Assembly (NCBI GenBank): GCA_019635485.1
Contig: JAHBZL010000044.1
Coordinates: 1 to 38,720, forward strand
From: Piscinibacter sp.
GTDB lineage: Bacteria > Pseudomonadota > Gammaproteobacteria > Burkholderiales > Burkholderiaceae_C
Reading direction: 5' to 3'
Length of the DNA: 38,720 nucleotides
Positions 1 to 8,073 of this stretch are shown here, piece by piece (within the stretch, counting starts at the first letter, position 1; the number at the start of each line of letters is the position of its first letter). The position numbers and the translations under genes are program-made. A model generated the notes under the pieces. It was not told where the DNA came from, ran no database searches, and worked only from the letters and a program-made list of their open reading frames with translations.

Positions 1-120
1 GCGGCACGACCGGCCGATGCCCGCGGGGAGGGCCGCGGCGAGGGTCGCTCCGAGGGGCGCCCGGAGTCGCGCCGCGACAACAAGCCGCAGCCGCGGCTCA
101 CGCAGCCCAAGCAACGCTGA
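1..120 (+). CDS. C-terminal tail of an unidentified basic protein (5' end outside the window)
   Basis: Frame 1 is open from the left edge to a TGA at 118-120 and encodes about 39 residues rich in Arg, Gly, Glu and Pro (RGEGRGEGRSEGR pattern), ending in QPKQR. Low-complexity RG-type tails like this are common at the C-terminus of DEAD-box RNA helicases of the RhlE type and of other RNA-binding proteins. Without the folded part the identity cannot be fixed. The next gene starts 24 nt downstream on the same strand. Confidence 0.45.
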   Translation, partial: AARPADARGEGRGEGRSEGRPESRRDNKPQPRLTQPKQR

Positions 121-143
121 GCGACCTGCGGCACCATCGCGGC

Positions 144-818
144 ATGCCGCACAGCGCCGCTCGCACTGCCCTGCTGGCCGGTGCGACCGGCCTGGTGGGC
201 CGCGCGCTGCTGCCGATGCTGCTGGCCCGCGCCGACTACACCCACGTGCACGTGCTGCTGCGGCGCGCCGCCAGCGGCATCGAATCACACCCCAAACTGC
301 ACCTGCACCTGGTCGACTTCGGCCACCTGGTGCGCCTGCCGCCAGTGGACGACGTCTACATCGCGCTGGGCACGACGATCAAGGCGGCCGGCTCGCAGCA
401 GGCCTTCCGCCAGGTCGACGCCGACTACGTGTTCGAGACCGCCCGCGCCGCACGCGAGGCCGGCGCCACGCGGCTGGCGGTGGTGTCGGCGCTCGGCGCG
501 GACGAGCGTTCGCGCATCTTCTACAACCGCGTGAAGGGCGAGATGCAGCGTGCCGTCAGCGGCCTCGGGTACCGCAGCGTGGTGTTCGCGCAGCCCTCGC
601 TGCTGCTGGGCGACCGGCGTGCCCTCGGTCAGCGCGAGCGGCCGGGCGAAGTGTGGGCCGCCCGCCTGTTCGGGCCGCTCGGCGCCCTGGTGCCGCGCTC
701 GGTCCGTCCTATCGCGGCGGCCGACGTGGCGGCCGCCCTGCTGGCCGCCACGCTGGCGGGCCAGCCCGGCGTGCGAGTGCTCGGCTCCGGCCGGATGCAG
801 GGAGCCGCGCGGCCTTGA
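144..818 (+). CDS. Atypical short-chain dehydrogenase / NAD(P)-binding (TIP30-like) protein
   Basis: This 224-aa protein begins with a Rossmann nucleotide-binding loop, GATGLVG, at residues 13-19. It has a YxxxK-type motif (YNRVK) in the middle, as in extended and atypical SDR proteins of the NAD(P)H-binding/HTATIP2 (TIP30) group. Its length fits that group (about 210-240 aa). It probably binds NAD(P)H in the cytoplasm, but the substrate cannot be inferred. The ATG at 144 is the first good start after the upstream stop. The TGA at 816-818 overlaps the TTG start of the MFS gene (TTGA), so the two are probably translationally coupled. Confidence 0.8.
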   Translation: MPHSAARTALLAGATGLVGRALLPMLLARADYTHVHVLLRRAASGIESHPKLHLHLVDFGHLVRLPPVDDVYIALGTTIKAAGSQQAFRQVDADYVFETARAAREAGATRLAVVSALGADERSRIFYNRVKGEMQRAVSGLGYRSVVFAQPSLLLGDRRALGQRERPGEVWAARLFGPLGALVPRSVRPIAAADVAAALLAATLAGQPGVRVLGSGRMQGAARP

Positions 819-2026
819 GTCCCTCGCTCTGGCAGTACCGCGCGTACGTGCGGCTCTGGTTCGCGCGCCTGGCGGGGACCGCTGCCAACCAGATGCTGAT
901 GGTCGCCATCGGCTGGCAGATCTACGACCTGACCGGCAGCGCCTGGGACCTCGGTCTCGTCGGCCTGCTTCAGTTCGCGCCCGCGCTGCTGCTGGTGCTG
1001 GTGGCCGGGCATGCGGTGGACCGCTACCACCGCGCCCGCATCCTGATGCTGTGCATGCTGGCGCAGGTGGCGATCGCGGCCGTGCTGGCGGCCGCCTCGG
1101 GCGGCGGCTGGGCCAGCCGCGAGCTGCTGCTCGGGCTGTCGGTCGCGATCGGCACCGTGAAGGCGTTCCAGCTGCCCACCCAGCAGGCGATCACGCCGCT
1201 GCTCGTGCCGATCGAGGTGCTGCCGCGCGCGCTCGCCTTCAGTTCGGCGGGCATGCAGGGCGCGGTCATCGCCGGGCCGGCGCTGGGCGGATTCGTGTAC
1301 GTGGCCGGCGCGGCGGCCGTCTACGCCAGCTGCACCGGGCTGTTCCTGCTCGCCGCGCTGCTCGTGCTCGGCGTGCGCTACCACCACGCGCCACGCGGCC
1401 CGCAGGCGATGTCGCTGCAGTCGCTGCTGGCCGGCGTGCACTTCGTGCGCCAGCGGCCGGTGGTGCTGGGCGCCATCTCGCTGGACCTGTTCGCGGTGCT
1501 GCTCGGAGGCGCCACGGCGCTGCTGCCGATGTTCGCGAAGGACATCCTGCACGTCGGCCCCTGGGGCCTGGGCCTGCTGCGCGGCGCGCCGGCGGCCGGC
1601 GCGCTGGCGATGTCGCTCGCGCTGTCGCGCTGGCCGGTGCAGCGTGGCGCCGGGCGCGTGCTGCTCGGGGCCGTCGCGGTGTACGGCGCGGCCACGCTGG
1701 GCTTCGCGCTGTCGACGGTGCTCGCGCTGTCGATCGTGCTGCTGGCGGTCAGCGGCGCGGCGGACATGGTCAGCGTCGTGATCCGCCAGTCGCTGGTGCA
1801 GCTCGAGACGCCGGACGAGATGCGCGGGCGCGTGAGTGCGGTCAACTCGGTGTTCATCGGCGCCTCGAACCAGCTCGGCGAGTTCGAGTCCGGCGCGACG
1901 GCCGCACTGCTCGGGCCGGTCGGCTCGGTACTGCTCGGCGGGCTCGGTTCGATGGCCATCGCCGCGTTGTGGGTCCGGCTGTTTCCGGCGCTCGCCGCGC
2001 GCGACCGGCTGGTCGGCTCACCGTGA
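815..2026 (+). CDS. MFS transporter (EntS/MFS_3-like exporter)
   Basis: This 403-aa hydrophobic protein has about 12 predicted membrane segments. It carries the MFS loop 2-3 signature region (GHAVDRYHRARIL) after the second helix and a central loop separating two six-helix halves. The N-terminus (SLWQYRAYVRLWFARLAGTA) resembles the EntS/MFS_3 exporter group of siderophore and drug exporters. The substrate is unknown. No ATG fits the N-terminal boundary. The best start is the TTG at 815, which overlaps the upstream stop as TTGA. The TGA at 2024-2026 overlaps the GTG of rluA (GTGA), giving a three-gene coupled unit. Confidence 0.85.
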   Translation: MSPSLWQYRAYVRLWFARLAGTAANQMLMVAIGWQIYDLTGSAWDLGLVGLLQFAPALLLVLVAGHAVDRYHRARILMLCMLAQVAIAAVLAAASGGGWASRELLLGLSVAIGTVKAFQLPTQQAITPLLVPIEVLPRALAFSSAGMQGAVIAGPALGGFVYVAGAAAVYASCTGLFLLAALLVLGVRYHHAPRGPQAMSLQSLLAGVHFVRQRPVVLGAISLDLFAVLLGGATALLPMFAKDILHVGPWGLGLLRGAPAAGALAMSLALSRWPVQRGAGRVLLGAVAVYGAATLGFALSTVLALSIVLLAVSGAADMVSVVIRQSLVQLETPDEMRGRVSAVNSVFIGASNQLGEFESGATAALLGPVGSVLLGGLGSMAIAALWVRLFPALAARDRLVGSP

Positions 2027-2652
2027 TCCCGGTGATCGTGCACGCCGACGCGGCGCTGGTGGTCGCCGACAAGCCCGCCGGGCTGCCGACCGTGCCGGGC
2101 CGACCTGCCGAACTGCACGACTGCCTCTGGGAGCGCGTGCGCGCCGAGTACGCGGACGCGCTCGTCGTGCATCGGCTCGACATGGCCACCTCCGGACTCG
2201 TGCTGTTCGCGCGCGGCATCGACGCCCAGCGCCGGCTCGGCGATGCCTTCGCGCAGCGGCGGGTCCACAAGCGCTACATCGCGGTGGCCGACGGGCTGCT
2301 CGCCGCCGACGCGGGCGAGATCGACCTGCCTCTCGCGGCGGACTGGCCGAACCGGCCGCGCCAGGTGGTGGACCCCGTGCGCGGCAAGCCGTCGCAGACC
2401 CGCTGGCAGGTGCTCGCGCGCGACACGGCGCAGCGCCGCACCCGCGTGCAGCTCGAGCCGCTCACCGGCCGCTCGCACCAGCTGCGCGTGCACCTCGCCG
2501 CGCTGGGCCATCCGCTGCTCGGCGATGCCCTGTACGCGCCCCCGGACGTGGCCGCCGCCGCGCCGCGGCTGCTGCTGCACGCCAGCGAGATCGGCTTCGC
2601 CCATCCGGCCGACGGAACACCGATGCACTTCCGGCGCCCCGCGCCGTTCTAA
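2023..2652 (+). CDS. rluA: Dual-specificity tRNA/23S rRNA pseudouridine synthase RluA
   Basis: This 209-aa protein is close in length to E. coli RluA (219 aa). It has the catalytic motif HRLDMATSGL, containing the essential Asp, and also the conserved DWPNRP, GRSHQLRVH and GHPILGD-type (GHPLLGD) motifs. RluA converts U746 of 23S rRNA and U32 of some tRNAs to pseudouridine. No S4 RNA-binding domain is present, as expected for RluA rather than RluC/D. The start is the GTG at 2023, overlapping the MFS stop (GTGA), and residues from there align with the RluA N-terminus (VVADKPAGLPTVPGR). It is the last gene of the coupled trio. Confidence 0.93.
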   Translation: MIPVIVHADAALVVADKPAGLPTVPGRPAELHDCLWERVRAEYADALVVHRLDMATSGLVLFARGIDAQRRLGDAFAQRRVHKRYIAVADGLLAADAGEIDLPLAADWPNRPRQVVDPVRGKPSQTRWQVLARDTAQRRTRVQLEPLTGRSHQLRVHLAALGHPLLGDALYAPPDVAAAAPRLLLHASEIGFAHPADGTPMHFRRPAPF

Positions 2653-2748
2653 GGCTCCGGCGGTGTCGGTCCGGCAGCGTGATCGACCATTCCGCCGAGC
2701 TTGACCTGTCGCAAACGGCCGGCAACGGGCACCCCATAGCCTGCCGGC
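2653..2748 (+). promoter_or_regulatory. Leader of the hemerythrin gene with a weak FNR-like half-dyad
   Basis: This 96-nt gap precedes the hemerythrin ATG. At 2701-2714 it holds TTGAC-CTGT-CGCAA. The left half matches the FNR/NNR/DNR family half-site TTGAY exactly, and the right half matches the last three positions of RTCAA. No good -35/-10 pair was found. An oxygen- or NO-responsive site would suit a hemerythrin, but one half is degenerate, so this is a suggestion only. Confidence 0.2.
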
Positions 2749-3225
2749 ATGCAAACCCCCACCCTCGAATGGTCCGAGGCGCTGCAGCTGGAGCTGCCGC
2801 AGATGGACGTGACCCACCGCGAGTTCGTCGAGTTGCTCGCCGCCGTGCAGGCGGCCGATGATGCAGACCTGCTCTCCCACTGGCAGACGCTGATCGAACA
2901 CACCGTCGAGCACTTCGGCCAGGAGGACCGCTGGATGCTCGAGACCGGCTACGCGAGCGGCAATTGCCATGCCGTGCAGCACCAGGTGGTGCTGCAGGTG
3001 ATGCGCGAAGGCGCCACCCGCGCGGCGGCCGGCGAGGCGGCGCTGCTGCGCCTGATCGCCGGCGAACTGGCGCTGTGGTTCCCGCAGCATGCGCAGAGCA
3101 TGGACGCGGGCCTGGCGCTGCACCTGCGCAGCGTCGGTCACGACCCTGCCAGCGGGCGCCTCTCGAATCCTGCGGCGTTGCCCGCGCAGCAGATCACCGG
3201 CTGCGGCTCGGCCAGTTGCGCCTGA
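2749..3225 (+). CDS. Bacteriohemerythrin
   Basis: This 158-aa soluble protein has the hemerythrin di-iron ligand pattern: H23, then H55-x3-E59, H74-x3-H78 and H114-x4-D119. The four-helix bundle binds a non-heme di-iron site and O2. Bacterial members are implicated in O2 storage or sensing and in NO or iron handling. It is a single-domain form with no attached methyl-accepting or GGDEF domain. The C-terminal 25 residues are outside the fold and end in a Cys-containing GCGSASCA tail, which is unusual. It stands alone: the gap to rluA is 96 nt and the next gene is convergent. Confidence 0.9.
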   Translation: MQTPTLEWSEALQLELPQMDVTHREFVELLAAVQAADDADLLSHWQTLIEHTVEHFGQEDRWMLETGYASGNCHAVQHQVVLQVMREGATRAAAGEAALLRLIAGELALWFPQHAQSMDAGLALHLRSVGHDPASGRLSNPAALPAQQITGCGSASCA

Positions 3226-3228
3226 CCC

Positions 3229-3260
3229 CCGGCCGCGGCGTTGCCGCTCAGAGCGGCCGG
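3229..3260. terminator. Possible bidirectional stem-loop between convergent genes
   Basis: The 8-bp arms CCGGCCGC (3229-3236) and GCGGCCGG (3253-3260) are perfect inverted repeats. A competing inner hairpin GCGGC-GTT-GCCGC lies at 3235-3247. The element sits between the stop codons of the hemerythrin gene and the GH43 gene and overlaps the latter. No T-run follows on either strand, so intrinsic termination is uncertain. Confidence 0.3.
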
Positions 3261-4858
3261 TAGTCGAATCCGCTGAAGTCCGCGGGGGCCGCCGCGCCCG
3301 ACATGTCGCAGGCGACCATGCCGACGAAGGCGCCGGTGAACGAGCCGTGCACGCCCCGGCCGGCCTCGTCCGAGATCAGACTGGCATCGAGCACCGGGCC
3401 GATGTCCTGCCAGTCACCCGAGGCCACGGCGTACCGGAACTGCAGGCGCTCGAGGTCCACCGTCATGCCCAGCCGGACCGGCCCCGTCGGCGGCAGCGGC
3501 ACGGGGCCGTCGAGCACGAACTCGAGCCGCGCGTCCGGCCACTGCGCCGGGCAGCTGAACACGGTGAGCACCCGCCCCATCGTCTCGTGCCAGGTCAACG
3601 CGATCAGGTGGTACTTGTGCTGGTTGTAGTAGTGCGTCAGGCCGGCCAGCTGCTGCGGGCTGCACGGATCGAACTCGAGCTCGGTTTCCGCGGCGAAGCG
3701 CAGGTCCTCCTGGCGTCGCGCGACCAGGCTCTGCTCGAACCAGCTGCCGATCGATTCCCGGCCGTGCAGCCTGAGTGCGCGATCGGTGAGGCTGAAGAGC
3801 CGCTGCGGATACGGCGTGCGCAGCCACTGGAACTCCGGGGGCAGGCCGTTCAGCCCGGCGAAACGGTGGCATTGCGCCCCACGCGGCACGGACGGCACGG
3901 CCTCGTCCGGTGCCGGCACCTCCACCGCGGGCACCATGCCGCCGTGGTCGAGGTAGAGCCAGTCGTCCTCGCCCCAGCGGCACTTCTGGATCGCCGTCTC
4001 GCGGCCGAGCGGCGAGCGGCGCAGATCGTGACGAAGCGGCCGCGAACACAGGTGCGTGTGGTAGACGGCTCCGTCCGGCGTCTCGACGATCTGTCCATGC
4101 CCGGCCCGCTGCAGCGGCGCCAGCGGAGCGTCCTTCGAGCTCATCAGGTACAGCTGCGGATGCGGTTCGTAGGGCCCGTCGATCCGGCGGGCACGCGCCA
4201 TCGCCACCGCGTGGTCGTAGCCGGTGCCGCCCTCGGCCACGGTCAGGTAGTACCAGCCGCGGCGCTTGTTCAGGTGCGGGCCCTCGACGAGACCGAGCGG
4301 CGTGCCGCGGAAGATGTTCTTCGCCGGGCCGACCAGGCACCGATCCGCGGCATCCCACTCCTGCATCAGGATGCCAGCGAAACCGGGACTCTTGGGCTGG
4401 CCGCCGACCGAATCGCTGCGGTGGTTCCACAGCATGTTCAGGAACCACTTGCGACCGTCGTCGTCGTGGAACAGCGACGGGTCGAACCCGGAGGAGTTCA
4501 CGTACACGGGGTCGCTCCACGGCCCCTCGATCGACGGTGCGGTGACGATGTAGTTGTGCGTGTCCTTGAAGTTGCCGTTGTAGCGCTTGACGTCGGTGTA
4601 GACGAGCCAGAACAGGCCGTCCGCATGCGACAGGCACGGCGCCCAGATGCCGCACGAATCCGGGTTGCCGCGCATGTCCAGCTGCGCGGCACGGTCCAGC
4701 GGGCGCTTGACCAGCGTCCAGTTCACCAGGTCGCGCGAGTGGTGGATCTGCACGCCGGGAAACCACTCGAAGGTGGACGTGGCGATGTAGTAGTCGGCGC
4801 CGACACGGCAGATCGACGGGTCCGGATTGAAGCCCGGCAGGATGGGGTTCCGGATCAC
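3248..4858 (-). CDS. Glycoside hydrolase family 43 beta-xylosidase-like protein (intracellular)
   Basis: This 536-aa protein is the usual length for two-domain GH43 beta-xylosidases: an N-terminal five-bladed propeller, then a C-terminal beta-sandwich from about residue 330. The three GH43 acidic residues are visible: general base D13 in FNPDPS, modulator D126 in GFDPSLF and general acid E192 in VEGPHL. The family removes xylose or arabinose from xylooligosaccharides by inversion. There is no signal peptide, so it acts in the cytoplasm on imported oligosaccharides. The start is a GTG at 4858, 2 nt after the permease stop, and NPILPGFNPDPS right after it matches family N-termini. It is the last gene of the sugar-uptake operon. 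The exact substrate (xylan versus arabinoxylan oligomers) is an inference. Confidence 0.9.
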   Translation of the reverse strand: MIRNPILPGFNPDPSICRVGADYYIATSTFEWFPGVQIHHSRDLVNWTLVKRPLDRAAQLDMRGNPDSCGIWAPCLSHADGLFWLVYTDVKRYNGNFKDTHNYIVTAPSIEGPWSDPVYVNSSGFDPSLFHDDDGRKWFLNMLWNHRSDSVGGQPKSPGFAGILMQEWDAADRCLVGPAKNIFRGTPLGLVEGPHLNKRRGWYYLTVAEGGTGYDHAVAMARARRIDGPYEPHPQLYLMSSKDAPLAPLQRAGHGQIVETPDGAVYHTHLCSRPLRHDLRRSPLGRETAIQKCRWGEDDWLYLDHGGMVPAVEVPAPDEAVPSVPRGAQCHRFAGLNGLPPEFQWLRTPYPQRLFSLTDRALRLHGRESIGSWFEQSLVARRQEDLRFAAETELEFDPCSPQQLAGLTHYYNQHKYHLIALTWHETMGRVLTVFSCPAQWPDARLEFVLDGPVPLPPTGPVRLGMTVDLERLQFRYAVASGDWQDIGPVLDASLISDEAGRGVHGSFTGAFVGMVACDMSGAAAPADFSGFDYRPL

Positions 4859-4860
4859 GG

Positions 4861-5715
4861 TCAGCCTTTCACCGAGCCGCTGGTGAGGCCCGCGACGATG
4901 TGCCGCTGCGCGGCCACGAACATGACGACCACCGGCAGGATGGTCAGCGTGATGAAGGCCAGCACGAGGTGCCAGTCGGTCGAGAACTCGCCCTGGTAGG
5001 CCATGATGCCCAGGGGCCAGGGGTACAGCGTCTCGCGGTTGAGCACCACCAGCGGCAGCAGGTAGCCGTTCCAGCTGTGCACGAAGGTGATCACCGCCAC
5101 CGTGGCCAGGATCGGCCGCGCCAGCGGCAGCACGATGTACCGGAAGAAGCCGAAGTAGCCGCAGCCGTCGATCAGCGCCGCGTCGAAGAGGTCCTCCGGC
5201 AACTGACGGAAGTAGTTGCGGAACAGCAGGATGCTCGCCGCCAGCCCGAACGCCACCTGCGGCAGCACCACGCCCCAGTAGGTGTCCAGCAGGCCGAGAT
5301 CGCGGATCTTGATGAACAGGGGCAGGATCGCCGTGGCGGCCGGGAACATCAGGCCGAGCAGCAGGTAGTTGAACAGGAACCCCGACCCGAAGAAGCGCAC
5401 GTGCACGAAGACGAAGGCCGCCATCGCCGACAGCGAGAGCGTCAGCAGCACCGTGAGCACGGCGATCACCAGCGAATTGCCCATCTGGCGCCAGTAGCGC
5501 GCGCCGGCGAGGATGTCCCAGTAGTTGCGCCACTCCCACTGGGCGGGCAGGCCGAATGGATCGACGCGCAGGTTGCCCAGCGACTTGAATCCGCCCAGCG
5601 CGGTGGACACGAGGGGGATCAGCACCAGTGCCGCCACCAGGATCAGCACGGCCTGGCGAACGACCGGGTGGATGGCCAGCGTCACCGCGGCCGGCGGCGG
5701 CTCGTGCTCAGTCAT
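4861..5715 (-). CDS. Carbohydrate ABC transporter permease, MalG type (CUT1)
   Basis: This 284-aa inner-membrane protein has about six transmembrane helices. The cytoplasmic EAA loop, through which permeases contact the ATPase, lies at about residues 178-197 (DAALIDG...IVLPLARP). The C-terminus ends GLTSGSVKG, a hallmark of MalG-type CUT1 permeases. Its start overlaps the stop of the upstream permease by 8 nt. With the adjacent MalF-type permease and binding protein it forms a sugar importer, and the downstream GH43 enzyme suggests a xylooligosaccharide or related substrate. Confidence 0.92.
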   Translation of the reverse strand: MTEHEPPPAAVTLAIHPVVRQAVLILVAALVLIPLVSTALGGFKSLGNLRVDPFGLPAQWEWRNYWDILAGARYWRQMGNSLVIAVLTVLLTLSLSAMAAFVFVHVRFFGSGFLFNYLLLGLMFPAATAILPLFIKIRDLGLLDTYWGVVLPQVAFGLAASILLFRNYFRQLPEDLFDAALIDGCGYFGFFRYIVLPLARPILATVAVITFVHSWNGYLLPLVVLNRETLYPWPLGIMAYQGEFSTDWHLVLAFITLTILPVVVMFVAAQRHIVAGLTSGSVKG

Positions 5716-6652
5716 GGCGCATCAGCAGCCGCTTGTAGCCGAAGGCGAAGCCGGCACAGATCACGAACAGCACCACGCCCACCGCGCTGCCGAACCCGAT
5801 CTGCAGGCGCGTGACGCCGAAGTTGTACAGGTAGGTCACCATCGTCTGCGTGCTGTTCGACGGCCCGCCGCGGGTCAGCGGCATGATCAGGTCGAACAGC
5901 TGGAACGAACCGAGGATCGCGAAGAACACCGACAGGCGGATGGTGGGCCCGAGCAACGGCAGCGTGACGCGCGAGAAGGCCTGCCAGTTGCTCGCCCCGT
6001 CGATGCGGGCGGCCTCGTACAGCGTGCGGTCGATCTGCTGCAGCCCGGCGATGTACAGCACCATGTGAAAGCCGAAGTACTTCCAGACCACGACGACGAG
6101 GATCGCGCCCATCGCCAGGTCGGGCTCCGCCAGCACGTGCGGCGCCGTCGCGCCGAAGGCGCTCCACACCCTGGCGATCAGCCCGTAGTCGCCGTCGTAG
6201 ACGAAGCGCCAGATCAGCCCGGCCGCGATCTCCGCCAGCACGTAGGGCAGGAAGAAGACGAGCCGGTAGACATGCGAGCCGCGCGTGCGGTCCACCAGCA
6301 GCAGCGCGAGTGCCAGCGCCAGCGGCAACTGCACGAACAGCGAGACCGCGATGATCAGCAGGTTGTTGCCCAGCGCCGTGCGGAAGTCGGCGTCGCTCAT
6401 CAGCAGCGCGAAGTGGCGCCAGCCGACGAAGTCGGTCGGACTGCCGTAGCCGTTCCAGCGGAACACGCTGTACCAGCCAGCCTCCGCCATCGGCAGCGCC
6501 ACCAGCAGCGTGAACAGCAGCAGCGCCGGCGGCAGGAACAGCACGACGATCGCGAGCCGCCCGCCGATGGGCGGGGCCGGCTCGTTCAGCGCCTGCCACC
6601 AGCGCCTGCGCGCGGGCGCCGGCGTGCTCAGGACCTGCGGGCGCGCCGGCAT
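5708..6652 (-). CDS. Carbohydrate ABC transporter permease, MalF/UgpA type (CUT1)
   Basis: This 314-aa protein has six predicted membrane helices, the first at about residues 32-54. Its EAA motif is at about residues 213-232 (EAARIDGA...VTLPLLGP). The open frame extends upstream to 6715, but that start would lie inside the binding-protein gene. The ATG at 6652 leaves 19 nt after that gene's stop and gives a normal N-terminus, so it is preferred, although no strong Shine-Dalgarno is visible. It pairs with the MalG-type subunit. Confidence 0.9.
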   Translation of the reverse strand: MPARPQVLSTPAPARRRWWQALNEPAPPIGGRLAIVVLFLPPALLLFTLLVALPMAEAGWYSVFRWNGYGSPTDFVGWRHFALLMSDADFRTALGNNLLIIAVSLFVQLPLALALALLLVDRTRGSHVYRLVFFLPYVLAEIAAGLIWRFVYDGDYGLIARVWSAFGATAPHVLAEPDLAMGAILVVVVWKYFGFHMVLYIAGLQQIDRTLYEAARIDGASNWQAFSRVTLPLLGPTIRLSVFFAILGSFQLFDLIMPLTRGGPSNSTQTMVTYLYNFGVTRLQIGFGSAVGVVLFVICAGFAFGYKRLLMRHD

Positions 6653-6671
6653 TCGGTCGGCGGCCGGCCGT

Positions 6672-7934
6672 TCAGTTGGCCTGCTTCCACGCCTGCTGGA
6701 CCTTGGCCGCAGCATCCGCCGGCGTGATGCGCCCGGCCGCGAGATCGGCCGAGATGTCGTTCACCACCGCCCCCACGGACGGCCCGAGCATCTGGTCGTA
6801 GAAGAGCTGGTGGTACTGCGAGCGGCCGACGTTGCGCGCCACGTCCTGAAGCATCGGGCGCTTGAGCGCGCCATCGGCTCCCTTGGCCACCGGAATGAAG
6901 AAGCCACGCTCTCCGGCCACCTTCTGGTTCTGCAGGTCGAGGAAGAAGCGCAGGAACTCGGTCGCTTCTTTCGGCGCCCCCTTGGTCACCAGCCAGCCGT
7001 TCATGCCGCCCAACGTGTCTTCCGGCGCGCCCTTGCCGCCCGGCACCGAGGGGAAGGCGAACCAGCCGAGCTTGTCGTCGGGGATGCCGACCTTGTCGGC
7101 CGAGTTGGCGGCCATCGCATTGGAGATCCAGTTCCCCATCAGCATCATCGCGCCCTTGCCGTCGCCGAGCTGTCCGGCGGACTGTGGCCAGGTCGCCCCG
7201 AGGAAGCCCGGCTGGAAGGGCTTGAGGTCGACCAGTTCCTTGAACAGTTCCCCGGCACGGACGAAGGTCTCGCCGGCAAAACCCCGACCTTCGCCGGCAC
7301 TGGCGGCCTCGAAGGCCTGCCTGCCGCCCAGGCGGATCGCCAGATGCGACCAGTAGAAATGCAGCGGCCACTTGTCAGCGCCGCCCGTGACGATCGGCGT
7401 GATGCCGGCCGCCTGCAGCTTCCTGACCGCGGCCAGCAGGTCGTTCCAGGTCTTGATCGAACCGGCATCCACGCCGGCCTTGGCGAACAGATCCTTGTTG
7501 TAGAAGAACAGCACCTGCGTGGTATTCATCGGCACGCCGTAGACGCGCCCGCCCACGCTGTAGGCGCCCCAGGCAGCGGGTCCGAGCCGGTCGCGCCAGC
7601 CGCCGCTGTCCACGGCCGCGGTGATGTCCTCGATCACGCCCGCCTTGACCTGCTCGCGCAGCACGCCGCCGCCCCAGCTGTAGACGATGTGCGGCTTGTC
7701 GGGCGACTGCAGCAGCGTGGTGAGCTTCTTCTTGAACGACTCGTTCTCGAGGAACTGCAGTTCCACCTTGGTGCCCGGATGTGCCGCTTCGAAACGCCTG
7801 GCCACGTCGGCGTAGTAGGCGGCGACCTCGGGGTTCTGCTCGATGTGCAGCCAGCGCACCGTGGCGGCCTGCACCGACAACGGCAACCACGCGCCCATCG
7901 CGAGCGCCGCCGCGAGACTCCTGATCAGCTTCAT
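6672..7934 (-). CDS. ABC transporter extracellular sugar-binding protein (family 1, CUT1)
   Basis: This 420-aa protein has a Sec signal peptide (charged MKLIR, a hydrophobic stretch and a likely cut after SVQA-A near residue 23). The mature region resembles MalE/UgpB-type solute-binding proteins, including an early segment with FEAAHPGTKVE and a later GAMMLMGNW. It captures oligosaccharide in the periplasm and delivers it to the two permeases encoded downstream. It is the first gene of the minus-strand operon and is divergent from the ROK regulator across 139 nt. Confidence 0.92.
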   Translation of the reverse strand: MKLIRSLAAALAMGAWLPLSVQAATVRWLHIEQNPEVAAYYADVARRFEAAHPGTKVELQFLENESFKKKLTTLLQSPDKPHIVYSWGGGVLREQVKAGVIEDITAAVDSGGWRDRLGPAAWGAYSVGGRVYGVPMNTTQVLFFYNKDLFAKAGVDAGSIKTWNDLLAAVRKLQAAGITPIVTGGADKWPLHFYWSHLAIRLGGRQAFEAASAGEGRGFAGETFVRAGELFKELVDLKPFQPGFLGATWPQSAGQLGDGKGAMMLMGNWISNAMAANSADKVGIPDDKLGWFAFPSVPGGKGAPEDTLGGMNGWLVTKGAPKEATEFLRFFLDLQNQKVAGERGFFIPVAKGADGALKRPMLQDVARNVGRSQYHQLFYDQMLGPSVGAVVNDISADLAAGRITPADAAAKVQQAWKQAN

Positions 7935-8073
7935 GCGATGACCCCACTTAATTTGACGGTCGAACCAAATGCTGTCACTGGCGCGCTTCCGGACCTATCC
8001 GGGAATTCACGCATCCGGGGCCGGCGGGCACGGGCTCGCGCGCTATCGTTCGGCTGTCGAATCAAGTCTGCTC
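7935..8073. promoter_or_regulatory. Divergent promoter region with a candidate ROK/XylR-type operator
   Basis: The region separates the sugar-uptake operon (minus) and the ROK regulator gene (plus). An inverted repeat ATTTG-N10-CAAAT occupies 7951-7970, starting 17 nt upstream of the binding-protein ATG, where a bound repressor would block transcription. ROK repressors such as Bacillus XylR bind TTTG...CAAA dyads of similar form. The region also holds TTCG-N5-CGAA near 8049-8061 and two copies of ATCCGGG (7997-8003, 8013-8019). No consensus promoter is obvious. The operator role is an inference. Confidence 0.45.

Noticed and set aside
7997-8019. Two ATCCGGG copies 16 nt apart in the ROK intergenic region
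   Set aside because: Short, GC-rich and not symmetric; the AT-rich dyad at 7951-7970 is a better operator candidate.
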